Assembly: GCF_018130165.1 (NCBI RefSeq)
Contig: NZ_JAFCLZ010000006.1
Location: 186,001 to 250,000 of the forward strand
Length of the DNA: 64,000 bases
Origin: Bradyrhizobium sp. JYMT SZCCT0180
GTDB taxonomy: Bacteria; Pseudomonadota; Alphaproteobacteria; Rhizobiales; Xanthobacteraceae
Direction of reading: 5' to 3'
This document shows, in pieces, positions 55,494 to 63,732 of this stretch; position 1 is the stretch's first letter, and each line of letters starts with the position of its first letter. The position numbers were made by a program, and so were the translations under genes. Under the pieces are notes generated by a model. That model had not been told where the DNA came from. It did no database searches and saw only the letters and a program-made list of their open reading frames with translations.

Positions 55494-56240
55494 TCAGGGA
55501 ACAAATCCCTCAAAGATCATCTGGTCGGCGTAGCTGATGGCGCGGGCGCGCTGGTCCGGCGTGCGCACGGTCCAGGTCAGCAGCGGCAGGCCGAAGATAT
55601 TGCGGGCGATCCAGGGTGCAGCCGCCGGCAGTTCGTTGACCCAATAGGCGACGAAATGCGGCCGGGTGCGGAAGGCGTGGCGCAGATGCGTCATGCCCCG
55701 GCGCTGTGCCACTGAGGCTTCCGGCCATTCGTCCTCGGTATATTCGCGCTCGGCAACGATGCCGCGCGCGCGCGAGGGGATCAGCTCGCGCAACGCCAGC
55801 ACCTGGTCCGGGTCGAACGACATGCCGACCGCGGGGCCGGAGTAGGTCGCGAGCACCTCGGCCATCCGCGTCACCAGCCTGCGGTCGCCGTCGAAATGGC
55901 TTTTGACCTCGATCACCAGCGGCACGCGGCCGGCGACCAGCGTGCAGAGGTCGCTGAGCGTCATCATCCGCTCCGGCGTGTTCTTGAATTTGACCGCTTT
56001 CAGTTCGGCGGCGGTCTTGCCGAGCAATGCGCCCGAGCCCTCGGTGAGGCGGCCGAGCGCATTGTCGTGATGCACCATCGCCTCGCCATCGGCGGAGAGC
56101 TGGATATCGACCTCGATGGAGAAGTTTCCCGCGATCGCCGCCTGAACCGCGCCCGGCATGTTCTCGAGGATGCCGCGCGCAGCGTCATGGAGGCCGCGAT
56201 GGGCGACCGGCCGTGCCGTCAACCAATTAGGCGCGCGCAT
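55494..56240 (-). CDS. Glycerophosphodiester phosphodiesterase
   Basis: A 248-residue TIM-barrel enzyme releasing glycerol-3-phosphate from glycerophosphodiesters. The motif HRGLHD (H14, R15), metal ligands E43 and D45 (IEVDIQLS), and H57 (MVHHDNALGR) are present. No signal peptide, so it is probably cytoplasmic. It starts 14 bp after the RidA stop on the same strand. Confidence 0.9.
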   Translation of the reverse strand: MRAPNWLTARPVAHRGLHDAARGILENMPGAVQAAIAGNFSIEVDIQLSADGEAMVHHDNALGRLTEGSGALLGKTAAELKAVKFKNTPERMMTLSDLCTLVAGRVPLVIEVKSHFDGDRRLVTRMAEVLATYSGPAVGMSFDPDQVLALRELIPSRARGIVAEREYTEDEWPEASVAQRRGMTHLRHAFRTRPHFVAYWVNELPAAAPWIARNIFGLPLLTWTVRTPDQRARAISYADQMIFEGFVP

Positions 56241-56254
56241 CGCGCGCTTCCTTT

Positions 56255-56722
56255 TCAGGATACCTCGAACACGCCGTCGACTTCGACCGCCGCGTCGGAG
56301 GGAAGGGAAGAGACGCCGACGGTGGTGCGGGCATGGCGGCCCTTGTCGCCGAAGGCGGTGACCATCAGGTCGGACGCGCCGTTCAGCACCTTCGGCCCGT
56401 CGAAATAATCCGGAGCCGAGTTGACGAAGCCGCCGAGCCGGACCACGCGCACCACCTTGTCGAGATCCCCGAGCGCGGCCTTGATCTGCGCCAGCAGATT
56501 GACCGCGCAACCCTGCGCAGCGGCATAGCCCTGTTCGGTGGTGACGCCGGCGCCGAGCTTGCCCTTGGCGATCAGCTTGCCTTCGGCATCGGCGCACACC
56601 TGGCCGGAGACGAATAGCAGGTTTCCGGTGCGGACGAAGCCGACATAGTTCGCCATGGCGGCGCGGGGCTCGGGCAAGGTGATGCCTTGTGCCGCCAGCT
56701 TCTGTTCGACCGTGCCCGCCAT
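56255..56722 (-). CDS. RidA family protein
   Basis: A 155-residue member of the RidA/YjgF group. It has GNLLFVSGQVC, the helix GCAVNLLAQIKAALGDLDKVVRVVRLGGFVNS and TTVGVSSLPSDAAVEVD, with the enamine/imine deaminase arginine of the archetype not clearly placed. It is the first gene of a pair with the glycerophosphodiesterase. Confidence 0.9.
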   Translation of the reverse strand: MAGTVEQKLAAQGITLPEPRAAMANYVGFVRTGNLLFVSGQVCADAEGKLIAKGKLGAGVTTEQGYAAAQGCAVNLLAQIKAALGDLDKVVRVVRLGGFVNSAPDYFDGPKVLNGASDLMVTAFGDKGRHARTTVGVSSLPSDAAVEVDGVFEVS

Positions 56723-56971
56723 GTTTCGTCCCCGTTTGAATTGACCAACACCTGAACCTTTTCAGGTCCGCATTGTTTCGCGCATCACGTTCGAGGTTGC
56801 AAGCGAGGGCGGATTGGAGGCGGACACTGCAAGCGGCGGCAATTCCGAGAAACAGGCCGGAAAACGTGGCATTCCGGCGTCAAATTCCTGCGATTTCGTG
56901 ACGCCGCCCTAGTTGCGACGCAATAGAGCCGACAGTAATGTATCGAATCTTCCGCTTCACAAGGAGAACAC

Positions 56972-57841
56972 ATGGCTCGACCGTTCCGGATTCCGCCTCG
57001 TGCTTGGGTGCTGACAATCGCAGCCGTTGCAACAGGATCGGTTTTCCAGGCCGGGCCAGCGCTGTCAGCCGCAAGCGGGCCATTCCTTGCCCATCAGGCG
57101 CTCTACGAACTCAACCTGGTCAAGTCGCGCGGCTCCAACGCCATCAACGGTGCGCGCGGGCGCATCCTCTACAATTTCTCCGGCAGCGCCTGCGAGGGCT
57201 ACACGTCGGAATTCAGGCAGGTGTCGGAGCTCGACAGCGGCGAGGGCAAGCTGACGCTCAGCGATTTGCGCTCGACCTCCTGGGAGGATGCCGCGGGCAA
57301 GAGCTACCGCTTCAAGATCGACACGCGGATGAACGATACGGCATCCGCCCCGGTCGACGGCGTCGCCGAGCGGACCGGCGATCACATCACGGTCAAGCTG
57401 AAGCAGCCGGTGGCGAAGACGTTCAACCTCGAAGGCAAGATCGTGTTCCCGACCGAGCAGATCCAGCTCATCATTGCGGCTGCCCGCGAAGGCAAGTCGG
57501 TGCTGGAACTGATGGTCTATGACGGCTCTGATAATGGCGAGAAGGTCTACAACACGCTGTCGGTGATCGGGCAGCCGATTCCCGGCACCAAGACCATCGC
57601 TTCGCCCGATCCCTCCACCGCGAACGACCAGATGAAATCGCTGACGCGCTGGCCGGTCACGGTGAGCTATTACGACCGCGACGCCAAGGCCAAGGACGGC
57701 GAACAGACGCCCGTCTATGCGATGTCGTTCGAACTGTTCGAGAACGGCGTCTCCCGCGCGCTGATGCTGGATTACAATGACTTTGTCATTTCAGGCGCGA
57801 TGGGGAAGTTTGACGTCAGGGATTCGAAACCCTGCAAATAG
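56972..57841 (+). CDS. eipB: Cell-envelope integrity protein EipB (DUF1849)
   Basis: A 289-residue periplasmic beta-spiral protein conserved in Alphaproteobacteria and needed for envelope integrity in Brucella. Signal peptide (VLTIAAVATGSVFQAGPALSA), then HQALYELNLVKSRG, and the conserved cysteines C74 and C288 that form the family disulfide. Segments VYDGSDNGEKVYNT and YAMSFELFENGVSRALMLDYNDF are typical. Confidence 0.93.
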   Translation: MARPFRIPPRAWVLTIAAVATGSVFQAGPALSAASGPFLAHQALYELNLVKSRGSNAINGARGRILYNFSGSACEGYTSEFRQVSELDSGEGKLTLSDLRSTSWEDAAGKSYRFKIDTRMNDTASAPVDGVAERTGDHITVKLKQPVAKTFNLEGKIVFPTEQIQLIIAAAREGKSVLELMVYDGSDNGEKVYNTLSVIGQPIPGTKTIASPDPSTANDQMKSLTRWPVTVSYYDRDAKAKDGEQTPVYAMSFELFENGVSRALMLDYNDFVISGAMGKFDVRDSKPCK

Positions 57842-57844
57842 CTT

Positions 57845-57933
57845 CGTAGGGTGGGCAACGGCGCGCTTGCGCCGTGCCCGCCATCCTTGCTTGGACATGC
57901 TTGGTGGGCACGCTGCGCTTTGCCCACCCTACG
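57845..57933. repeat. Palindromic repeat (CGTAGGGTGGGCA family)
   Basis: Perfect 13-bp ends CGTAGGGTGGGCA (57845-57857) and TGCCCACCCTACG (57921-57933) enclose an inner hairpin GGCGCGCTTGCGCC. It begins 3 bp after the eipB stop and lies 9 bp from the convergent dinB stop, so it may act as a two-sided terminator. Confidence 0.88.
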
Positions 57934-57942
57934 GCACTTCCG

Positions 57943-59250
57943 TCATTCGTCTTCTTCCTCGTCATCCTTCGCCGGCCCCCCATACGCGATGCCCCTGATC
58001 ACAGCGGCGTTGCCGAACTTCTTGCGCAAATCATCCATGGCGCGTTCGGCGTGGGCCGAGCGGCGGTCCAGCATGTCTGTGTCGTCGGCCTGCGAGCCTG
58101 CGCGCAGCGCGCTGACGCCGGTGCCCATCAGGCGAAAGGCGGTGCCGTCGATCTCCTTCGCCAGCAATTCACGGGACACCGCAAAGATCTTCGCCGCCAG
58201 TTGCGTCGGCGCCTGGATCGACTGCGAGCGGGTGCGCTGCCTGAAATCGGCGGTCTTCAATTTCAGCGTGATGGTCAATCCGGAAAGGTTGCTGCTTTTG
58301 AGGCGCGATGACACCTTCTCCGACAGCCGCCACAGCGTTCGCTCCAGCGTCGCGAAGTCGCGGATGTCGTTATCGAAGGTGGTCTCGTTCGAAATGGTCT
58401 TGGCGCCGCGATCGGGCACCACCAGGCGGTCGTCGATGCCGCGCGCCAGCCGCCACAGCCTGCGGCCTTCGCTGGCGAACTGCTTCATCAGATCGACCTC
58501 GTCGGCGCGCTGCAGATCCGCGATGGTGCGAAAACCGCGCTGCAGCAGCTTTTCCTGGGTCGCGGGGCCGACGCCATAGATGAAGCCGACCGGCCTGTCG
58601 GCCAGCATCTCGCGGGCTTCGGCCTGGTCGAGGGCGGCAAAGCCGCGCGGCTTGTCGAGATCGGAGGCGATCTTGGCGAGGAACTTGTTGCAGGACAGGC
58701 CGACGGAGACGGTGATGCCGATGTCGCGCTCGACGTCACGGGCGAAGCGCGCCAGCACTTTTGCGGGAATCATGCTGTGGACGCGCTGGGTGCCGGAAAG
58801 GTCGAGAAACGCCTCGTCGATCGACAGCGGCTCGACCAGCGGCGTCAGCGTCTGCATGGCGTGGCGCACCTCGCGGCCGACCCGGACATATTTGGCCATG
58901 TCCGGCCGAATCACGATCGCCGCGGGACAGAGCGCCAGCGCCTTGAACATCGGCATCGCCGAGCGCACGCCAAACGTCCGCGAGATGTAGCAGGCGGCCG
59001 AGACCACGCCGCGCTTGCCGCCGCCGATGATGACCGGCTTGTCGGCAAGTTCCGGGTTGTCGCGCTTTTCCACCGTCGCGTAGAACGCGTCACAATCGAT
59101 ATGCGCCATCGCCAGCGCCGGCAACGAAGGGTGGCGAACCAGGCGAGGGGAGCCGCACTCGCTGCACCGCCTGGCTTTGATATCGAGGTCGCCGAGACAA
59201 TCCCGGCAAAAACAGCGCGGACCATCGCCTGCCTGCGCCAGGGCGCTCAC
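57943..59250 (-). CDS. dinB: DNA polymerase IV (Y family) with N-terminal cysteine cluster
   Basis: A 435-residue translesion polymerase. The polymerase catalytic acids are in AHIDCDAFYATVE and PLSIDEAFLDLSG, followed by the thumb and little-finger domains (VGPATQEKLLQRGF, KTISNETTFDNDIRD). An N-terminal extension carries five cysteines (C13, C15, C18, C29, C32) that look like a small zinc ribbon, not part of the E. coli enzyme. The GTG start at 59250 overlaps the DUF3572 stop as GTGA. Damage-induced control is plausible but I saw no SOS box. Confidence 0.9.
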   Translation of the reverse strand: MSALAQAGDGPRCFCRDCLGDLDIKARRCSECGSPRLVRHPSLPALAMAHIDCDAFYATVEKRDNPELADKPVIIGGGKRGVVSAACYISRTFGVRSAMPMFKALALCPAAIVIRPDMAKYVRVGREVRHAMQTLTPLVEPLSIDEAFLDLSGTQRVHSMIPAKVLARFARDVERDIGITVSVGLSCNKFLAKIASDLDKPRGFAALDQAEAREMLADRPVGFIYGVGPATQEKLLQRGFRTIADLQRADEVDLMKQFASEGRRLWRLARGIDDRLVVPDRGAKTISNETTFDNDIRDFATLERTLWRLSEKVSSRLKSSNLSGLTITLKLKTADFRQRTRSQSIQAPTQLAAKIFAVSRELLAKEIDGTAFRLMGTGVSALRAGSQADDTDMLDRRSAHAERAMDDLRKKFGNAAVIRGIAYGGPAKDDEEEDE

Positions 59251-59546
59251 GGCACGTCGCGCTCCCAATGCGGGTCGCCCAGCACCTGACGGGCGGCGGA
59301 GATGTTGGTAGGATGGAGCTCGGAAGCGGCCGCAAACGCCTTCACGGTTGCGTCATCGCGCAGCACGAAATCCAGCACGCTGGCCAGAAATTGAGGGTCG
59401 GCGGCGGCGGTCCGGAGCGTCTCCGGGCCTAAACCGCTCTCGACCAGAAACAGGCCCAGCCGCTCCGGATCGGACGCAATGAAGGACAGCGCCTGAACCG
59501 CAACGATTTCAGCTACTTCCCGGGGGTTGTGAACAGGCTTTTTCAA
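59247..59546 (-). CDS. DUF3572 family protein
   Basis: A protein of about 100 residues, wholly helical, with the DUF3572 pattern AVQALSFIASDPERLGLFLVESGLGPETLR and FLASVLDFVLRDDATV. It is unknown in function and normally precedes dinB in Rhizobiales; here it overlaps dinB by GTGA. The TTG at 59546 with a GGAAAGG site upstream is my best start; longer frames run into non-conserved sequence. Confidence 0.75.
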   Translation of the reverse strand: MKKPVHNPREVAEIVAVQALSFIASDPERLGLFLVESGLGPETLRTAAADPQFLASVLDFVLRDDATVKAFAAASELHPTNISAARQVLGDPHWERDVP

Positions 59547-59675
59547 CAGATGGGTTTGCCTTTCCGTTAACTTATGGTCTCTAGTTTGACGGCCATCATG
59601 CCCGAGTCTGCGGAATGTGTTCAAGCAAGTGGAAACCGCTTCGCGAAAAGATGGCACTTGTTAGTAGAAAAACAG

Positions 59676-59704
59676 GACTCGGATTTAACGGGTTAGAGCG
59701 AATC
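59676..59704. promoter_or_regulatory. Two GANTC (CcrM) sites upstream of divK
   Basis: GACTC at 59676-59680 and GAATC at 59700-59704 lie 29 bp apart in the promoter region of divK and the divergent DUF3572-dinB genes. CcrM methylates GANTC in Alphaproteobacteria and can time cell-cycle promoters. Confidence 0.5.
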
Positions 59705-59812
59705 TGGCGCTAGTTTGATTTCACTTTTCTACAAGCCCGGAAAGGCGGTGCGGAAGCACCCAAAGGCCGGGCCTGTTCTGGAAACCAGTTCTTGGGACAA
59801 GGGAGGGACGGG

Positions 59813-60178
59813 ATGGCCAAAACCGTCCTGATCGTGGAGGACAACGAGCTCAACATGAAGCTCTTTCGCGACCTGTTGGAAGCGCATGGCTATCAGACCT
59901 CCGGCACCAGCAATGGCTTCGAGGCACTGGATCTCGTTCGCAAGCTGCGCCCCGATCTGATCCTGATGGATATTCAGCTGCCGCAGGTGTCGGGTCTCGA
60001 GGTGACGCGCTGGATCAAGGACGATCCGGAACTGCGCGCGATACCGGTCGTTGCGGTGACGGCATTCGCCATGAAGGGCGACGAGGAACGCATCCGCGAA
60101 GGCGGCTGCGAAGCGTATCTGTCCAAACCAATTTCGGTCGGCAAATTTATTGAGACAGTACGGCGTTTTATTGGGTAG
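59813..60178 (+). CDS. divK: Cell-cycle response regulator DivK
   Basis: A 121-residue single receiver that controls polarity and the CtrA pathway by allosteric contact with DivJ/PleC/DivL-type kinases. Acidic pocket IVEDN, phosphoacceptor D53 in [10 protein letters not shown] (same position as Caulobacter DivK), TAFAMKGD and SKPIS. The ATG at 59813 starts [11 protein letters not shown]; an upstream start adds 7 residues. pleD follows 15 bp later. Confidence 0.95.
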   Translation: MAKTVLIVEDNELNMKLFRDLLEAHGYQTSGTSNGFEALDLVRKLRPDLILMDIQLPQVSGLEVTRWIKDDPELRAIPVVAVTAFAMKGDEERIREGGCEAYLSKPISVGKFIETVRRFIG

Positions 60179-60193
60179 TGGGAGTGAGTTTCG

Positions 60194-61570
60194 ATGTCTG
60201 CGCGTATCCTGGTCGTCGATGATGTTCCCGCCAACGTCAAGCTGTTGGAAGCCCGTCTGTCGGCCGAGTATTTCGATGTGCTGACCGCCACCAACGGCGC
60301 CGAGGCGCTGGATGTCTGTTCGCGCGCAGAATGCGACATCATCCTGCTCGACGTCATGATGCCCGACATGGACGGCTTTGAGGTCTGTCGCCGGCTGAAG
60401 TCCAACCCGGCCACGCATTTCATTCCGGTCGTTATCGTCACCGCGCTCGACAGCCCGGCCGACCGCGTGCGCGGGCTTGAGGCCGGCGCCGACGATTTCC
60501 TGACCAAGCCGGTGTCCGACGTGGTGCTGATCGCGCGCGTCCGTTCGCTGACGCGGCTGAAGATGATGACCGATGAGCTGCGCATGCGCGCCATCACCTC
60601 GCTCGAAATCGGCATGGAAGCACCCGAGCGCACCGCCGTGGCCGACAAAGGCATTGGCGGGCGCATCCTCCTGGTCGACGACCGCCCGTCATCCTACGAG
60701 CGGCTGGCGCCGCTGCTTTCCGCCGAGCATACCGTCGATGTCGAGGCCAATCCGGCCGAAGCGCTGTTTCATGCCGCCGAAGGCAATTACGATCTGCTGA
60801 TCGTCTCGCTCAGCCTAGAAAACTACGACGGCTTGCGGCTGTGCAGCCAGGCGCGCTCGCTGGAGCGGACCCGTCAGGTGCCGATACTGGCGATCTCCGA
60901 CGCCGACAACAATGCGCGGCTGCTCCGCGGGCTCGAGATCGGCGTCAACGACTATCTGCTGCGCCCGGTCGACAAGAACGAACTTTTGGCGCGCGCGCGC
61001 ACCCAGATCCGCCGGCGCCGCTATACGGATCATCTGCGCGACAACGTGCAGAACTCGATCGAAATGGCGATCACCGACGCGCTGACCGGCCTGCACAACC
61101 GCCGCTACATGGAGAGCCATCTGGCCACGCTTGCCGAGCAGGCCTCGAGCCGCGGCAAGCCGCTGGCGCTGATGATCCTCGACATCGATTTCTTCAAGGC
61201 CATCAACGACAATTACGGCCATGACGGCGGCGACGACGTGCTGCGCGAATTCGCGGTGCGCATCCGCAAGTCGATCCGCGGCATCGATCTCGCCTGCCGC
61301 TATGGCGGCGAGGAGTTCGTCATCGTGATGCCGGAAACCGACCTGCATGTCGCAGGCATGGTGGCGGAGCGGCTGCGCCGTTCGATCGTGAGCGAGACTT
61401 TCGCCATCGCCAAGGGCACCAAGCGTATCGAGGTCACGGTCTCGATCGGGCTGTCGACGCTGGAGCGCAAGGGTGAGCCGGTCGCCGACGTGCTGAAGCG
61501 CGCCGACACGGCGCTGTATCGCGCCAAGCACGACGGCCGCAACAGGGTCGTGGTTTCAGCGGCGGCGTAA
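60194..61570 (+). CDS. pleD: Diguanylate cyclase response regulator PleD
   Basis: A 458-residue regulator that makes cyclic di-GMP. Receiver 1 has D53 in IILLDVMMPD. Receiver 2 (about 155-270) lacks the phosphoacceptor aspartate (LLIVSLSLEN), as in Caulobacter PleD. The GGDEF domain has GGEEF at 371-375, and the RxxD product-inhibition site R362-G-I-D365 precedes it by five residues, so feedback control should be intact. Co-transcribed with divK. Confidence 0.95.
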   Translation: MSARILVVDDVPANVKLLEARLSAEYFDVLTATNGAEALDVCSRAECDIILLDVMMPDMDGFEVCRRLKSNPATHFIPVVIVTALDSPADRVRGLEAGADDFLTKPVSDVVLIARVRSLTRLKMMTDELRMRAITSLEIGMEAPERTAVADKGIGGRILLVDDRPSSYERLAPLLSAEHTVDVEANPAEALFHAAEGNYDLLIVSLSLENYDGLRLCSQARSLERTRQVPILAISDADNNARLLRGLEIGVNDYLLRPVDKNELLARARTQIRRRRYTDHLRDNVQNSIEMAITDALTGLHNRRYMESHLATLAEQASSRGKPLALMILDIDFFKAINDNYGHDGGDDVLREFAVRIRKSIRGIDLACRYGGEEFVIVMPETDLHVAGMVAERLRRSIVSETFAIAKGTKRIEVTVSIGLSTLERKGEPVADVLKRADTALYRAKHDGRNRVVVSAAA

Positions 61571-61595
61571 GCGCCGGCGTTGACCCTGGCTCGGT

Positions 61596-61696
61596 GTCAT
61601 CACCCGCGCATGCGGGTGATCCAGTACGCCGCGGCCTCTCGATTCAATCGCTAACGTCTCTGGAATACTGGATCACCCGCATGCGCGGGTGATGAC
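61596..61696. repeat. Palindromic repeat with 31-bp perfect arms
   Basis: The arms at 61596-61626 and 61666-61696 are perfect reverse complements (31 of 31) around a 39-base centre. A diverged inverted copy lies at 26596-26715. It follows pleD by 25 bp and may end its transcript. Confidence 0.9.
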
Positions 61697-61721
61697 GGCA
61701 TTTGTATCGGTCGCAGTCTTG

Positions 61722-62927
61722 CTACCGCCCGCGCTTCACCGCGTCATACGCCAGCCGTTTGAATTCGAACGAGAACGGATGGACGAACGCCATGTGGCGC
61801 TGCGCCATCATTACGCCCGCCATGTTGTGTTTCGGCGAAATCCACCATTGCGTGCCGGCGACGCCGCCCCAATAGAGCTCGCCTGATGCATCCGGATGGT
61901 CGAACGGCGTCGGCTTGACGATCAGGCCGCCCGCCAGCGTGTGCGCCTTGCCGACCTGTTCGCCCATCAGGGCAAAGCGGATCCACTGGCCGTCCGGCAG
62001 CTGGTTGGTCAGCATCTGCGAGATCGTCTCCGGCTTGAGCAGCGTGTTGCCGCCTGGCAAAAGGCTCCGGATCAGCGCCACCATGTCGGGCAGCGTGGTG
62101 ACCAGACCGCCGCCACCGTCGAACCGCGCGACCGGGCGCAAATACGCGCCGGGGTAGGGCGCTTTCTCCGATCGCGTCAGCCCGGGCTTCAGGGGCTCCA
62201 TCAGATCGGCGCCGACGTAATAGGCGACAAGCCGGCCGTGATCCTTCTCCGGTACCACGAAGCCGGTGTCGACCATGCCGAGCGGATCGAAGATGCGGCT
62301 CTTGACGAAGACGTCGAACGGCTGGCCGCTGATGACCTCGACCAGTCGCGCCAGCACGTCGATGGCGACCGAATACTCCCACGACGTGCCGGGATGATAG
62401 ATCAGCGGCAGATCCGCCAGCACATCGACCATGTCGGCGAGCGTCGTCGTGGGGTTGAGCACGCCGCGCTCGGTGTAGGCCTTGAAGATGGTGCTGCCGG
62501 GATCGAAATAGCCGTAGCTCAGTCCTGAACTATGGCTCATCAGATGGCGGATGGTGATCGGCGACTTGGCCGGCTCGGTGTCGTCGAGCGACGTCGCGCC
62601 GGGGCGCAGCACCTTCCGGTTCGCGAACTGCCGGATGTACTTTTCGACCGGATCGTCCAGCTTGAGCCGGCCTTCCTCCATCAGCAGGAGCGCGGCGCTG
62701 GAGGTCACCAATTTCGTATTGGAGAACGCACGGAAGATGTGGTCGGGGCGGAGCGCCGTCTGCGCTTCCTTGTCGGCCCAGCCGACGCAGTTGACGTCCA
62801 CCAGATCGCGGCCGACCAGGACCGCGGACGACACGCCGGCCAGAATGTTGCCGTCGATATAGCGCTGCATCGCGGCGTGGGCCGGTTTGAAGTCGTAACC
62901 CTTGGCGGTCACCGTCAAGTCTTCCAT
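61722..62927 (-). CDS. Beta-lactamase-fold serine hydrolase (class C / esterase family)
   Basis: A 401-residue penicillin-binding-fold protein. The nucleophile motif is S69-N-T-K72 (FSNTKLVTS). The second motif is probably Y-S-V in SWEYSVAIDVLARL. Other family segments are LMSHSSGLSYGYF and GGGLVTTLPDMVAL. It has no signal peptide, so it resembles the cytoplasmic or esterase members rather than a secreted beta-lactamase. Confidence 0.88.
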   Translation of the reverse strand: MEDLTVTAKGYDFKPAHAAMQRYIDGNILAGVSSAVLVGRDLVDVNCVGWADKEAQTALRPDHIFRAFSNTKLVTSSAALLLMEEGRLKLDDPVEKYIRQFANRKVLRPGATSLDDTEPAKSPITIRHLMSHSSGLSYGYFDPGSTIFKAYTERGVLNPTTTLADMVDVLADLPLIYHPGTSWEYSVAIDVLARLVEVISGQPFDVFVKSRIFDPLGMVDTGFVVPEKDHGRLVAYYVGADLMEPLKPGLTRSEKAPYPGAYLRPVARFDGGGGLVTTLPDMVALIRSLLPGGNTLLKPETISQMLTNQLPDGQWIRFALMGEQVGKAHTLAGGLIVKPTPFDHPDASGELYWGGVAGTQWWISPKHNMAGVMMAQRHMAFVHPFSFEFKRLAYDAVKRGR

Positions 62928-63016
62928 GGTGTTTCCTTGCTTGCGCCGTTTGTTTGGCTGTCGTTCCCAGCGTTAGCAGGGACGGCGATAGAGGGTCAAC
63001 GCGCGCTGATCTGTGG

Positions 63017-63598
63017 CTATTGCGCAGTCTCCCCGCCGCCGACTTTCACCCCGGCATGCCTGAGCAACACCGTTGCGGCTTCTTTCGCCGCCCGCGCCAT
63101 CGCCGGATCGTTGCGAACCAGATCTTGCGCGATGCAGCCGTCGACGAGGACGGCCAATTGCGTTGCCAGCGCCTCGGCATTCCCGACGCCAATCTGCAGC
63201 AGCAAATCGCGAAACCAGAGACGGCGGCTTTCCTTGAACGCGATTGCGATCTTGCGGACGGATTTATCCTCGCTGCCGAGTTCGGCCACCGCGTTGACGA
63301 ACGGGCAGCCGCGAAAATCCTTGGCTGCAAAACGCCGCTCCAACGCATCGAAGGTGCCGAGAATCTGTTCGACCGGCGGCTTCTCGGACGGGCGCGGCTG
63401 CACGAAGCGGCGTGCCAGATAGGCCGAGATCAACGCATCCTTGGATGGGAAGTGGTTGTACAGCGTGCGCTTGCTGATGCCGATTTCGGCCGCGATCGTG
63501 TCGACGCCGACCGCACGAATCCCCTGCAGATAGAACAGCCTATCCGCGGTTTCGAGAATCCGGTCCTTCATGTCCGGTTTGGCGGGCAGGGGTGCCAT
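63017..63598 (-). CDS. TetR-family transcriptional regulator
   Basis: A 193-residue regulator with an N-terminal TetR helix-turn-helix (TIAAEIGISKRTLYNHFPSKDALI) and a ligand-binding C-terminal domain with a conserved RGCPFVNAVAELG segment of the group that senses small electrophiles or drugs. It diverges from an MFS transporter gene, its likely target. Confidence 0.92.
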   Translation of the reverse strand: MAPLPAKPDMKDRILETADRLFYLQGIRAVGVDTIAAEIGISKRTLYNHFPSKDALISAYLARRFVQPRPSEKPPVEQILGTFDALERRFAAKDFRGCPFVNAVAELGSEDKSVRKIAIAFKESRRLWFRDLLLQIGVGNAEALATQLAVLVDGCIAQDLVRNDPAMARAAKEAATVLLRHAGVKVGGGETAQ

Positions 63599-63651
63599 GC
63601 GCGTGCGCGATATCCTTCAGCCTTGACAGCAGACGGCCCTTATAGCCTTGT

Positions 63652-63667
63652 TACACAGGTCTGTGTA
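63652..63667. promoter_or_regulatory. TetR operator candidate in the tetR/MFS intergenic region
   Basis: TACACAG-GT-CTGTGTA is a perfect inverted repeat with a 2-bp centre, midway between the two divergent genes and of the length usual for TetR operators. A likely TTGACA at 63623-63628 lies nearby. Confidence 0.72.
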
Positions 63668-63732
63668 CCTAAATCAGACCGCAAACGCAGGACGCGGCTT
63701 TTGAATCGCGGCCGCTAGGGAGAATAAAAACA

